A DNA stretch of 9,108 bases from Anaerolineales bacterium. GTDB lineage: Bacteria > Chloroflexota > Anaerolineae > Anaerolineales > Villigracilaceae. The notes under the pieces were generated by a model. The model saw nothing but the letters and a program-made list of their open reading frames with translations. It made no database searches and had not been told where the DNA came from. Position 1 is the first letter of the stretch, and every line of letters begins with the position of its first letter. The stretch covers positions 1 to 9,108 of the forward strand of contig WGAD01000057.1 of assembly GCA_015489255.1 (NCBI GenBank), in the 5' to 3' direction. Shown here piece after piece: positions 1 to 5,597 of this stretch. The position numbers and the translations under genes were made by a program.

Positions 1-1028
1 ATTCCACCACCGAGGGCTACCTGCCGCTGCGAAAGGTGATCGCCGAATGGTCCAGCCGTTACGGCATCCATGTGGAGCCGGAGAACATCATGATCACCTC
101 AGGCTCGCAACAGGCGCTGGATTTGATCGGCCGTCTGTTCATCAACCGTGGCGATTATATTGTGGTCGAATCGCCCACTTACCTGGGGGCGTTGCAAGCC
201 TGGAACGCTTACGGCGCCCAATACATTTCCGTGCCGGTGGATGAGCAGGGGATGATTCCCGAGGAATTGGAAAAAGCGCTCAAACTCGGCCCCAAGTTTA
301 TCTATGTTTTGCCCAATTTCCAAAACCCCAGCGGGGCAACGCTCTCGCTCGAACGCCGCCGCCAGGTGGTGGAACTGGCCGCCCGCTATGGCGTGCCAAT
401 TGTGGAAGACGACCCCTACGGCAAGCTGCGCTATGAGGGCGAACACATCCCTCCCGTTCTGGTGATGGACAACCGCTTGCAGGCCCAGGGAGGGGAGCAG
501 TACCAGGGTAACGTCATCTACCTGAGCACCTTTTCCAAGATCCTCGCCCCTGGCCTGCGGCTGGCCTGGGCCATTGCCCCCCGCGAGGTAATTCGCAAAC
601 TGGTACAGGCCAAACAGGGCGCCGATTTGCACACCGCCACCTTCAACCAGTATGTGGCCTATGAGATCAGCCGCCAGGGTTTCATCGATGAACATGTGCG
701 CTTCATCCGCCGGGTGTATAAAGAACGCCGCGATACCATGCTGGCCGCGATGGAAGAATTTTTCCCGCCCGAGGTGCGCTGGATGCGCCCGGAAGGCGGC
801 ATGTTCCTCTGGGCGGTGACGCCAGAATACATCGATACGCAAGCGCTCTTCGAAAAAGCGATTGAAAAAAAGGTGGCTTACGTCCCGGGCACGGCTTTCC
901 ATGCCAACGGCGGCGGGCACAACACCATGCGCATCAATTATTCTTTCTCCACGCCGGAAACCATCCACGAGGGCATCCGCCGCTTGGGCGAGGTGCTGAA
1001 AGAAGCGGTCGTTTCTCGCGGCGGTTGA
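1..1028 (+). CDS. PLP-dependent aminotransferase, fold type I (2-aminoadipate/LysN-like), 5'-truncated
   Basis: This is the C-terminal part of a class I/II aminotransferase, which transfers an amino group from an amino acid to a 2-oxo acid using pyridoxal phosphate in the cytoplasm. The reading frame is open to the left edge (first full codon at 3), so the GTG at 36 is internal. About 341 of roughly 400 residues are present. Visible motifs are TEGYLPLR at the edge, the cofactor-phosphate loop TSGSQQ (96-113), PNFQNPSG with the PLP-contacting Asn, VEDDPYG with the ring-binding Asp and Tyr, STFSK with the Schiff-base Lys at 537-539, the phosphate-binding Arg in APGLRLAW, and the carboxylate-binding Arg in MRINYS. 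The pattern is closest to the LysN/2-aminoadipate/kynurenine aminotransferase II group. The missing N-terminus means a MocR regulator (GntR-type wHTH plus this domain) cannot be excluded. Substrate is not determined. A strong terminator follows the stop. Confidence 0.9.
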   Translation, partial: STTEGYLPLRKVIAEWSSRYGIHVEPENIMITSGSQQALDLIGRLFINRGDYIVVESPTYLGALQAWNAYGAQYISVPVDEQGMIPEELEKALKLGPKFIYVLPNFQNPSGATLSLERRRQVVELAARYGVPIVEDDPYGKLRYEGEHIPPVLVMDNRLQAQGGEQYQGNVIYLSTFSKILAPGLRLAWAIAPREVIRKLVQAKQGADLHTATFNQYVAYEISRQGFIDEHVRFIRRVYKERRDTMLAAMEEFFPPEVRWMRPEGGMFLWAVTPEYIDTQALFEKAIEKKVAYVPGTAFHANGGGHNTMRINYSFSTPETIHEGIRRLGEVLKEAVVSRGG

Positions 1029-1048
1029 CCCTCCGGGTTGACTCCCAG

Positions 1049-1074
1049 GGCCCGCCGGCACGGCGGGCCTTTTT
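1049..1074 (+). terminator. Intrinsic terminator of the aminotransferase gene
   Basis: A perfect 9-bp GC-rich stem (1049-1057 with 1061-1069) has a 3-nt GCA loop and is followed at once by five T (1070-1074). It lies 20 bases after the aminotransferase stop, and a new promoter follows, so it separates the two transcription units. Confidence 0.9.
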
Positions 1075-1099
1075 GCCTGCCGCGCCGGCGCAAAAACTA

Positions 1100-1135
1100 G
1101 AACGTTTTTTCAATTTGCGGGGTATAATGAGCCTG
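1100..1135 (+). promoter_or_regulatory. Sigma70-type promoter for the HerA-like ATPase gene
   Basis: A consensus -10 hexamer TATAAT is at 1123-1128. No good -35 hexamer is visible at the usual 16-18 bp spacing; the area around 1098-1105 is AT-richer but only loosely matches. The predicted transcription start near 1135 gives a leader of about 57 nt before the ATG at 1192. Confidence 0.6.
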
Positions 1136-1149
1136 TCCCTCGTGGGCGC

Positions 1150-1163
1150 CGCGCCGCGGCGCG
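1150..1163. repeat. Perfect 14-bp GC palindrome in the leader of the ATPase gene
   Basis: CGCGCCGCGGCGCG is a perfect inverted repeat between the -10 box and the ribosome site. As RNA it would fold into a 5-bp stem with a CGCG loop. It may be an operator or a leader hairpin, or simply chance in GC-rich DNA. Confidence 0.4.
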
Positions 1164-1191
1164 TTGTCCGCATCCGTTTTCGGGAGGCAGA

Positions 1192-2883
1192 ATGCAACCA
1201 CAAAACCCAGCTATCGGCTATGTCATCGGCGGCAGCCTGAAGGCCGGTTTGCGCGCCCGTCTCACTGTGCCCTCACAAGAAGTGCAAGAGGGGGCTTTCG
1301 TTGTCATTACCGAGGCGGGCTGGAAGTTCTACGGCCTGGTCACCGACCTGGAATTGGGGGCGACCGATCCGCGTTTTGCCAGCGAACAGGCCGCCGGGCG
1401 GCTGCGGCCGGCCCTGGCCCAGGCGCTGCGCCGTCAGACCCTGTACACCGATATCGCCATCCTACCCCAGTTGATGCAAGACATCGGCCCCGAGGAGGGG
1501 ACGCCGGCCTACCGCCAATGGCGACAGGAACACCCCGAAGACCCGCGTCCGCAACCGATCAAAACCGTGCCGCCTCATCACGCCCCCGTCCGCCTGGCGA
1601 CCGGGGTGGATGTGGAGGCCATCTTCCGCGGCGATTTCATCATCGGCTACACCCGCGAGCAGGGGCATCCCATCAAACTGGACCTGCGCCATTTCGTTCA
1701 GCGTTCGGCAGGCATCTTCGGGGCCACCGGCACGGGCAAATCGTTCCTCACCCGCATTTTACTGGCCGGCCTCATTCGGCACGATGAGGCCTCCGTGCTG
1801 GTGCTGGATATGCACAACGAATACGGGCTGGATGATGTGGCCTCCGATACGAAGCAAAAAGTGCGTGGGCTAAAGACTTGCTTCGGCAGCCGGGTGCAGG
1901 TCGTTGGCCTGGGGCCGGGGACTTCCATCCGCGAGCAGCAGCCCGATTTCCACCTGGTGATTCCGGCGAGCAGCATTCGACCGGAAGACATCCTCATGCT
2001 GCGTCGCGAACTCAACCTGACGGATACCGCCGGCACCGTGCTGGCCGCCCTGTGGCGCGATTTCAACGCCCAATGGTTCACCCGCTTCAAGGCGATGAAC
2101 ACGCTGACCGTCACCGAAACCGATGAAAACGGCCGCGAAAAGACCCGGCCACACCCCAAGAGCGTGGCCGCCTGGGCGCAGTCGGTGAATGTGCACCCCA
2201 AAGCCGCGGAAGCCCTGCATTCCAAGCTGCGGCACCTCTTCGATAAACCATACATTCAGGAAACGCCGCCGGCGGACACGGTGGGGCAGATCGTCCAGGC
2301 TTTGCAAGCAAAAAAACACGTCGTCCTTTCTTTTGGGCCATACGAAAGCGACCTCGATTACCTCTTCGTTTCCAATTTGCTCACTCGCCAGTTGCGCCAG
2401 CGTTGGGAAACGCTCACCAATCGCTACCGCACCCACGGCGGCGACGAACCGCGTCACCTGATCATCGTGGTGGAAGAGGCGCACAAGCTCCTCAACCGCG
2501 AAATGGCCGCGCAAACGGCTTTTGCCACCATTGCCCGCGAGCTGCGCAAGTATTACGTCACTTTGCTGATCATCGACCAGCGCCCCTCGCAGATTTACGA
2601 TGAGGTCCTATCGCAACTGGGGACGCGCATCTGCGGCTGGCTGGGCGACGATAGCGACATCAGCGCGGTGCTCTCCGGCCTGGCCGGGCGCGAAACCCTG
2701 CGCGGTTTGCTTTCGCGCTTACAGCCGAAAGAAGAAGTGCTCTTGCTGGGGTGGGGCGTGCCGCTGCCCCTGCCCGTCCGTTCTCGCCGTTACGACCAGG
2801 ATTTCTTCCGCGAGATGTGCAAGGCGTCCCGCCGAGAGACGGACCGTCTCTTACAGGAACTGGGCTGGGACGAGGAAGACTGA
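1192..2883 (+). CDS. HerA-like hexameric ATPase / DNA motor (DUF87 family)
   Basis: This 563-residue cytoplasmic protein resembles the HerA/FtsK superfamily, whose members form hexameric rings that pump or translocate DNA, classically with the NurA nuclease in end resection. In order it shows an N-terminal HAS-type beta-barrel (about residues 8-60, starting GYVIGGSLKAGL), a Walker A motif GATGTGKS (177-184, Lys183), the HerA hallmark LDMHNEYG (205-212), a Walker B with double Glu IIVVEEAHKLL (Glu428, Glu429), and a sensor/arginine-finger segment IIDQRPSQI with Arg464. The C-terminal tail is charged. The ATG is supported by GGGAGG at 1182-1187 with a 4-nt spacer. A promoter of its own precedes it. 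No NurA gene is adjacent; ferritin follows on a separate promoter. The family call is firm. The cellular role (repair, plasmid/phage defence, segregation) is not resolved by this sequence. Confidence 0.88.
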   Translation: MQPQNPAIGYVIGGSLKAGLRARLTVPSQEVQEGAFVVITEAGWKFYGLVTDLELGATDPRFASEQAAGRLRPALAQALRRQTLYTDIAILPQLMQDIGPEEGTPAYRQWRQEHPEDPRPQPIKTVPPHHAPVRLATGVDVEAIFRGDFIIGYTREQGHPIKLDLRHFVQRSAGIFGATGTGKSFLTRILLAGLIRHDEASVLVLDMHNEYGLDDVASDTKQKVRGLKTCFGSRVQVVGLGPGTSIREQQPDFHLVIPASSIRPEDILMLRRELNLTDTAGTVLAALWRDFNAQWFTRFKAMNTLTVTETDENGREKTRPHPKSVAAWAQSVNVHPKAAEALHSKLRHLFDKPYIQETPPADTVGQIVQALQAKKHVVLSFGPYESDLDYLFVSNLLTRQLRQRWETLTNRYRTHGGDEPRHLIIVVEEAHKLLNREMAAQTAFATIARELRKYYVTLLIIDQRPSQIYDEVLSQLGTRICGWLGDDSDISAVLSGLAGRETLRGLLSRLQPKEEVLLLGWGVPLPLPVRSRRYDQDFFREMCKASRRETDRLLQELGWDEED

Positions 2884-2893
2884 TCGGGCGTGT

Positions 2894-2926
2894 GGCGCGC
2901 TGCGGCGCGCCGTTGCCGGTTTTCTT
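2894..2926 (+). terminator. Possible terminator after the HerA-like gene
   Basis: A perfect 7-bp stem GGCGCGC (2894-2900) / GCGCGCC (2905-2911) is closed by a TGCG loop of the stable UNCG type, 11 bases after the stop. A T-rich stretch (TTTTCTT, from 2920) lies 8 bases further on rather than directly after the stem, so termination efficiency is doubtful. Confidence 0.4.
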
Positions 2927-2928
2927 GC

Positions 2929-2966
2929 CGTCCTCTAACGTTCATCTAACCCGCAAAGGGTATACT
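2929..2966 (+). promoter_or_regulatory. Ferritin promoter with 11-bp direct-repeat operator
   Basis: The -10 hexamer TATACT is at 2961-2966. In place of a clear -35 box there are two tandem 11-mers, CGTCCTCTAAC (2929-2939) and GTTCATCTAAC (2940-2950), identical at 8 of 11 positions and sharing TCTAAC. They end 10 bp before the -10 box. Known PhoB/OmpR-family activators bind 11-bp direct repeats placed this way, and GTTCA is also the core of the actinobacterial PHO box. The regulator here is inference. Confidence 0.55.
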
Positions 2967-3003
2967 GAATTTATGTTTACATCTCACCCCCAAGGAGGAC
3001 CTC

Positions 3004-3522
3004 ATGCTCAACCCGAAAATTGAAAAAGCCTTCAACGAACAGATCCAAAAAGAATTCAATTCATCTTTCCTCTACCTGGCGATGGCCGCCTGGGCCGAGG
3101 AACAAAACCTGCCCGGCTTCGGCCACTGGCTGCGCCTGCAAGCCGACGAGGAACGTCTGCACGCGATGAAGTTCTTCGATTTCATCCTCGACCGCGGCGG
3201 GCACGTGCAGCTGCTGGGGATGGACGCCCAGCCCGAATCGTGGGATTCGCTGGAAGCCGCCTTCGAGGCCGTGCTGGCGCACGAACAGATGATCAGCCGG
3301 TCGATCAACGACTTGTACAAACTGGCGCTGGAGGAAGGCGATTATCCGGCCCAGGTGCTTTTGCAGTGGTTCATCACCGAACAGGTGGAAGAGGAAAAGA
3401 GCGCCGAAGAAGTGCTCATCAACGTCCGCCGCGCTGGAGACAGCCAGGCCGCCCTCTACATGCTCGATCAGACCCTGGGGCAGCGTGTGGCCGGGGGCAC
3501 AGAAGGGGAAGAGACCGCCTGA
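3004..3522 (+). CDS. ftnA: Non-haem ferritin (FtnA type)
   Basis: This 172-residue protein is a bacterial ferritin subunit. The family assembles into a 24-mer shell that oxidises Fe(II) at a di-iron centre and stores it as a ferric mineral in the cytoplasm. All expected ferroxidase residues sit at the same positions as in E. coli FtnA: Glu17, Tyr24, Glu50 and His53 (EExxH), Glu94, Gln127 and Glu130 (EQVEEEK, with Glu129). The four-helix-bundle length is normal, and the C-terminal tail GGTEGEETA is acidic and probably flexible. No bacterioferritin-type haem Met is evident. The ATG has an AAGGAGG site (2992-2998) with a 5-nt spacer. It appears to be a single-gene unit with its own promoter. The promoter repeats suggest control by a response regulator rather than by an obvious Fur box, which I could not find. 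Confidence 0.95.
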   Translation: MLNPKIEKAFNEQIQKEFNSSFLYLAMAAWAEEQNLPGFGHWLRLQADEERLHAMKFFDFILDRGGHVQLLGMDAQPESWDSLEAAFEAVLAHEQMISRSINDLYKLALEEGDYPAQVLLQWFITEQVEEEKSAEEVLINVRRAGDSQAALYMLDQTLGQRVAGGTEGEETA

Positions 3523-3582
3523 AAAGACGGGCCTCGCAGTGGTTGGCGTATCGGCAGGATTTGTCTGCACTTCGTCTAGCCG

Positions 3583-3619
3583 TTGACGATTTTCGTCAGG
3601 TTATGGTATTATGGCCCTC
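3583..3619 (+). promoter_or_regulatory. Promoter of the infC-rpmI-rplT operon
   Basis: The -35 hexamer TTGACG (3583-3588) and the -10 hexamer TATTAT (3607-3612) are 18 bp apart, and a TG dinucleotide at 3604-3605 makes it an extended -10. The predicted transcription start is near 3619, so the infC leader is about 33 nt. This also rules out the in-frame TTG at 3583 as the infC start, because it is the -35 box itself. Confidence 0.8.
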
Positions 3620-3651
3620 GCTTGAATCGGATTTCGGAAGGAGTAGTGACA

Positions 3652-4182
3652 ATTAGCGCCAACGATTACCGCGTCAATGAGTACATTCGGGTTCCCAAGG
3701 TGCGCCTGATCGGCCCCGATGGCACCAATATGGGCATCGTCGCCATCCAAGACGCCCTGAAGATCGCCCGCGAGGCCGGGCTGGACCTGGTGGAAGTCTC
3801 CCCCAACGCCAACCCGCCCGTCTGCCGGGTGATGGACTTTGGCAAGTTCATCTACGAACGCCAGAAGAAAGAAAAGGAAGCCCGCAAAGCGCAAAAGCAA
3901 GTCGAAATCAAGGAATTGCGCATCCGCCCCAAGACCAGTAAGCACCACCTGATGTTCAAAATCAAGGACGCTCGCCGCTGGCTGGAACACGGCATGAAGG
4001 TCAAGGTGACGGTACGCTTCCGTGGACGCGAAATCGACTACCCCGAACTGGCGCTGGAAGATCTGAAAGACATCGCCCTGGAACTTTCCGATGTCAGCGA
4101 GGTGGAGCAGCCGCCCACCATGCAGGGACGCTCGCTTTCCATCATGCTGGCGCCGATCAAGAGCAAGAAAAAGAAAGAGTAG
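3652..4182 (+). CDS. infC: Translation initiation factor IF-3, probable ATT start
   Basis: IF-3 binds the 30S subunit, keeps it apart from 50S, and proofreads the start codon and initiator tRNA. The 176-residue product shows the N-domain start SANDYRVNEYIRVPKVRL, the family signature LDLVEVSPNANPPVCRVMDFGK region, a lysine/glutamate-rich linker (KKEKEARKAQKQ), and the C-domain VEIKELRIRPKTSKHH and VKVTVRFRGREI that contacts 16S rRNA. It ends in KSKKKKE. No ATG lies near the domain start. GGAAGGAG (3636-3643) is 8 nt before ATT at 3652 but only 2 nt before the in-frame GTG at 3646. AUU is the known autoregulated start of infC in E. coli and Geobacillus, so ATT is my choice; GTG would add two residues. 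First gene of infC-rpmI-rplT. Confidence 0.95.
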   Translation: MSANDYRVNEYIRVPKVRLIGPDGTNMGIVAIQDALKIAREAGLDLVEVSPNANPPVCRVMDFGKFIYERQKKEKEARKAQKQVEIKELRIRPKTSKHHLMFKIKDARRWLEHGMKVKVTVRFRGREIDYPELALEDLKDIALELSDVSEVEQPPTMQGRSLSIMLAPIKSKKKKE

Positions 4183-4203
4183 ACCCTCCCCCGCTGTGAA
4201 TTC

Positions 4204-4231
4204 CCGCGGGTGACTTCACCCGCGGTATTTT
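4204..4231 (+). promoter_or_regulatory. infC-rpmI intercistronic hairpin, attenuator-like
   Basis: A perfect inverted repeat, 4204-4213 with 4216-4225 (10 bp at most, 9 bp with a 4-nt loop), is followed by TATTTT (4226-4231). It looks like an intrinsic terminator, but it stands inside an operon, 6 bases before the rpmI ribosome site. It could set the ratio of IF-3 to ribosomal protein mRNA, or be a processing site. No promoter is evident after it. Confidence 0.6.
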
Positions 4232-4251
4232 GTGTGAAAGGAGTACGAACC

Positions 4252-4488
4252 GTGCCTCGCAAAGCAACGAAAAAAGGCAAGTACAAACTGAAGACCCACA
4301 AGGCGACTTCCAAGCGTTTTCGCCTGACCGGCTCCGGCACGCTGGTGCGCACCAAAGGCGGCAAAAGCCACTTCCGCCGCCGCCGCTCCAAGCGGGCCAA
4401 GAACATGTTGGATGAAATGGTGGAAGTGCAAGGCCGCGGCTATGTCAAGCGCATCAAGCGGCTGGCGCCCTACCTGGACAACGACTAA
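4252..4488 (+). CDS. rpmI: 50S ribosomal protein L35, N-terminally extended
   Basis: L35 is a small basic protein of the large ribosomal subunit. The 78-residue product carries the conserved core KLKTHKATSKRFRLTGSG, then KGGKSHFRRRRSKRAKNM, and ends in RIKRLAPYLDND. It starts at GTG 4252, giving the typical second residue Pro (MPRK). The site AAAGGAG (4237-4243) is 8 nt upstream; an earlier in-frame GTG at 4234 overlaps that site and is rejected. Typical L35 is about 64-66 residues and begins MPKMKTHK. Here about nine extra basic residues (RKATKKGKY) lie between MP and the LKTHK motif. I recall similar extensions in Chloroflexota, which supports that placement. It sits between infC and rplT, as in most bacteria. 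Confidence 0.95.
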   Translation: MPRKATKKGKYKLKTHKATSKRFRLTGSGTLVRTKGGKSHFRRRRSKRAKNMLDEMVEVQGRGYVKRIKRLAPYLDND

Positions 4489-4503
4489 CCCCAAACCCTA
4501 ATT

Positions 4504-4572
4504 CGCGGCTGCCGGATGTACGCAACTGGAAGCAAGGGCGCTTGCTCCGACGTCCGGGAGTGCGCAGGAGGT
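4504..4572 (+). promoter_or_regulatory. Structured rplT leader, candidate L20 autoregulatory site
   Basis: The 89-nt gap before rplT can fold into an outer 8-bp stem (4512-4519 with 4550-4557, one G-U pair) and an inner hairpin (4527-4536 with 4541-4549, a bulged A at 4530 and a GGCG loop). The two helices stack directly on the 3' side and leave a 7-nt bulge (4520-4526) on the 5' side. The ribosome site AGGAGGT (4566-4572) follows at once. L20 is known to repress this operon in E. coli and B. subtilis by binding mRNA that mimics its 23S site. The same role here is inference. Confidence 0.5.
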
Positions 4573-4577
4573 AAACA

Positions 4578-4937
4578 ATGGCTCGTGTCAAAGGTGGTCC
4601 TCAGGGACACCGTCGTCATAAAAAAGTTCTGAAACTGACCAAAGGGCAGCGCAATGCCCGCAGCAAACGCTTCAAAGTCGCCAACGAGGCGATGCTGAAA
4701 AGCTTGTGGTACGCCTACCGCGACCGCCGCGTGCGCAAGCGCGATCTGCGCAAGCTCTGGATCGCCCGCATCAACGCTGCTGCTCGGCTGAACGGCACGA
4801 CGTACAGCCGCCTGATCGCCGGCATGAAAAAGGCCAACATCACCATCAACCGCAAGATGCTGGCCGATATGGCCGTCCGCGACCCGAAAGCCTTTGCCGC
4901 TGTGGTTGCCAAAGCCATGGATCAATCCCAATCCTGA
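4578..4937 (+). CDS. rplT: 50S ribosomal protein L20
   Basis: L20 binds 23S rRNA early in 50S assembly and, in well-studied bacteria, represses its own operon. The 119-residue product has the normal length and the family pattern: [23 protein letters not shown], then the hallmark [20 protein letters not shown] followed by [23 protein letters not shown] and [16 protein letters not shown]. The extended basic N-terminus (residues 1-60) is the part that threads into rRNA, and the globular C-domain is the part that contacts mRNA in autoregulation. The ATG has AGGAGGT 5 nt upstream. It is the last gene of the infC operon and is followed by a strong terminator. pheS/pheT, common next neighbours elsewhere, are absent here. 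Confidence 0.97.
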   Translation: MARVKGGPQGHRRHKKVLKLTKGQRNARSKRFKVANEAMLKSLWYAYRDRRVRKRDLRKLWIARINAAARLNGTTYSRLIAGMKKANITINRKMLADMAVRDPKAFAAVVAKAMDQSQS

Positions 4938-4960
4938 ATTTTTGTCCCCTTTCAAAAAAG

Positions 4961-4986
4961 CAGCCTCCTGCGCGAGGCTGTTTTTT
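4961..4986 (+). terminator. Intrinsic terminator of the infC-rpmI-rplT operon
   Basis: A 7-bp stem CAGCCTC (4961-4967) / GAGGCTG (4974-4980) with a 6-nt loop is followed by six T (4981-4986). Six A (4954-4959) precede the stem, so the hairpin could be extended by A-U pairs and could also act on the minus strand. Confidence 0.92.
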
Positions 4987-4995
4987 GTTTCTTCG

Positions 4996-5031
4996 GCTGC
5001 CGCCTGCCAGGATAGAGGTACAATACACCCA
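4996..5031 (+). promoter_or_regulatory. Promoter of the macro-domain gene, possibly leaderless
   Basis: The -10 hexamer TACAAT is at 5019-5024, with no strong -35 hexamer upstream. The ATG at 5031 falls where transcription would be expected to start, about 7 nt after the -10 box. The only Shine-Dalgarno-like string is GAGG at 5015-5018, 12 nt from the ATG and inside the promoter, so a leaderless mRNA is likely. Confidence 0.5.
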
Positions 5032-5597
5032 TGAGCCAAGAACGCATTGTACACCTGAGTGCCCGTTTTCCCGGCGATGTGGTTTTTGAGATCGTCCAGG
5101 GAGATATCACCAAAGAAATGGTAGATGCCATCGTCAACCCGGCCAACAGCCAGCTGCAGCACGGCGGCGGCCTGGCTGCTGTGATCGTCCAGCGGGGCGG
5201 CGAGGTCATCCAGCAAGAAAGCGACCAATGGATCCGCGAGCACGGACCGGTTTCGCATCAGGAGCCAGCCGTCACCAGCGGGGGGGCGCTGGCTTGCCGC
5301 TACATCATCCACGCCGTTGGCCCCGTCTGGGGCAGCGGCGATGAGGACGCTCGGCTGCGGCAGGCCGTTTGGGGTGCGCTCTGGCGCGCGGACCAACTGG
5401 GGGTGGCCTCCCTGGCGCTGCCGGCCATCTCCACCGGCGTCTTCGGGTTTCCCAAAGAACGCGCAGCCCGCATCATCTATCAAACGCTGAGCGCTTATTT
5501 CAACACGGTCAAAACAGGGCTGGGGTATGTGGCGCTGGTGTTGTACACAGAAAGCGACGTCACCCAATTTCTGAACGTCTGGTATCGCGGCAAATGA
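5031..5597 (+). CDS. Macro-domain protein (ADP-ribose binding, Af1521-like)
   Basis: Macro domains bind ADP-ribose and related metabolites; some remove ADP-ribose from proteins or nucleic acids or deacetylate O-acetyl-ADP-ribose. This 188-residue product is a single macro domain in the cytoplasm. Visible elements are VQGDIT with the adenine-contacting Asp25, the VDAIVNPANSQLQHGGGLA loop (residues 31-49) with Asn36 and Asn39, IIHAVGPVW (92-100), and the phosphate-binding ALPAISTGVFGFP (129-141). The HGGGLA form resembles archaeal Af1521 rather than MacroD, whose glycine-rich loop continues with a catalytic Asp. No extra domain is present. The promoter sits directly on the ATG. Its TGA overlaps the ATG of the following RNA methyltransferase gene (ATGA), so the two are probably co-translated. 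Substrate (protein, RNA end or small metabolite) is not determined. Confidence 0.92.
   Translation: MSQERIVHLSARFPGDVVFEIVQGDITKEMVDAIVNPANSQLQHGGGLAAVIVQRGGEVIQQESDQWIREHGPVSHQEPAVTSGGALACRYIIHAVGPVWGSGDEDARLRQAVWGALWRADQLGVASLALPAISTGVFGFPKERAARIIYQTLSAYFNTVKTGLGYVALVLYTESDVTQFLNVWYRGK

Noticed and set aside
99..1061. 320-codon minus-strand open frame across the aminotransferase
   Set aside because: It is antisense to a gene with clear PLP motifs, has no family-like sequence, and crosses the terminator.
3523..3582. Terminator after ferritin
   Set aside because: Only 4-bp inverted repeats and no T-run are visible, so none is annotated.
3583..3651. TTG 3583 or GTG 3646 as the infC start
   Set aside because: TTG is the -35 hexamer and lies upstream of the predicted transcript. 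GTG is only 2 nt from the ribosome site, although it cannot be fully excluded.
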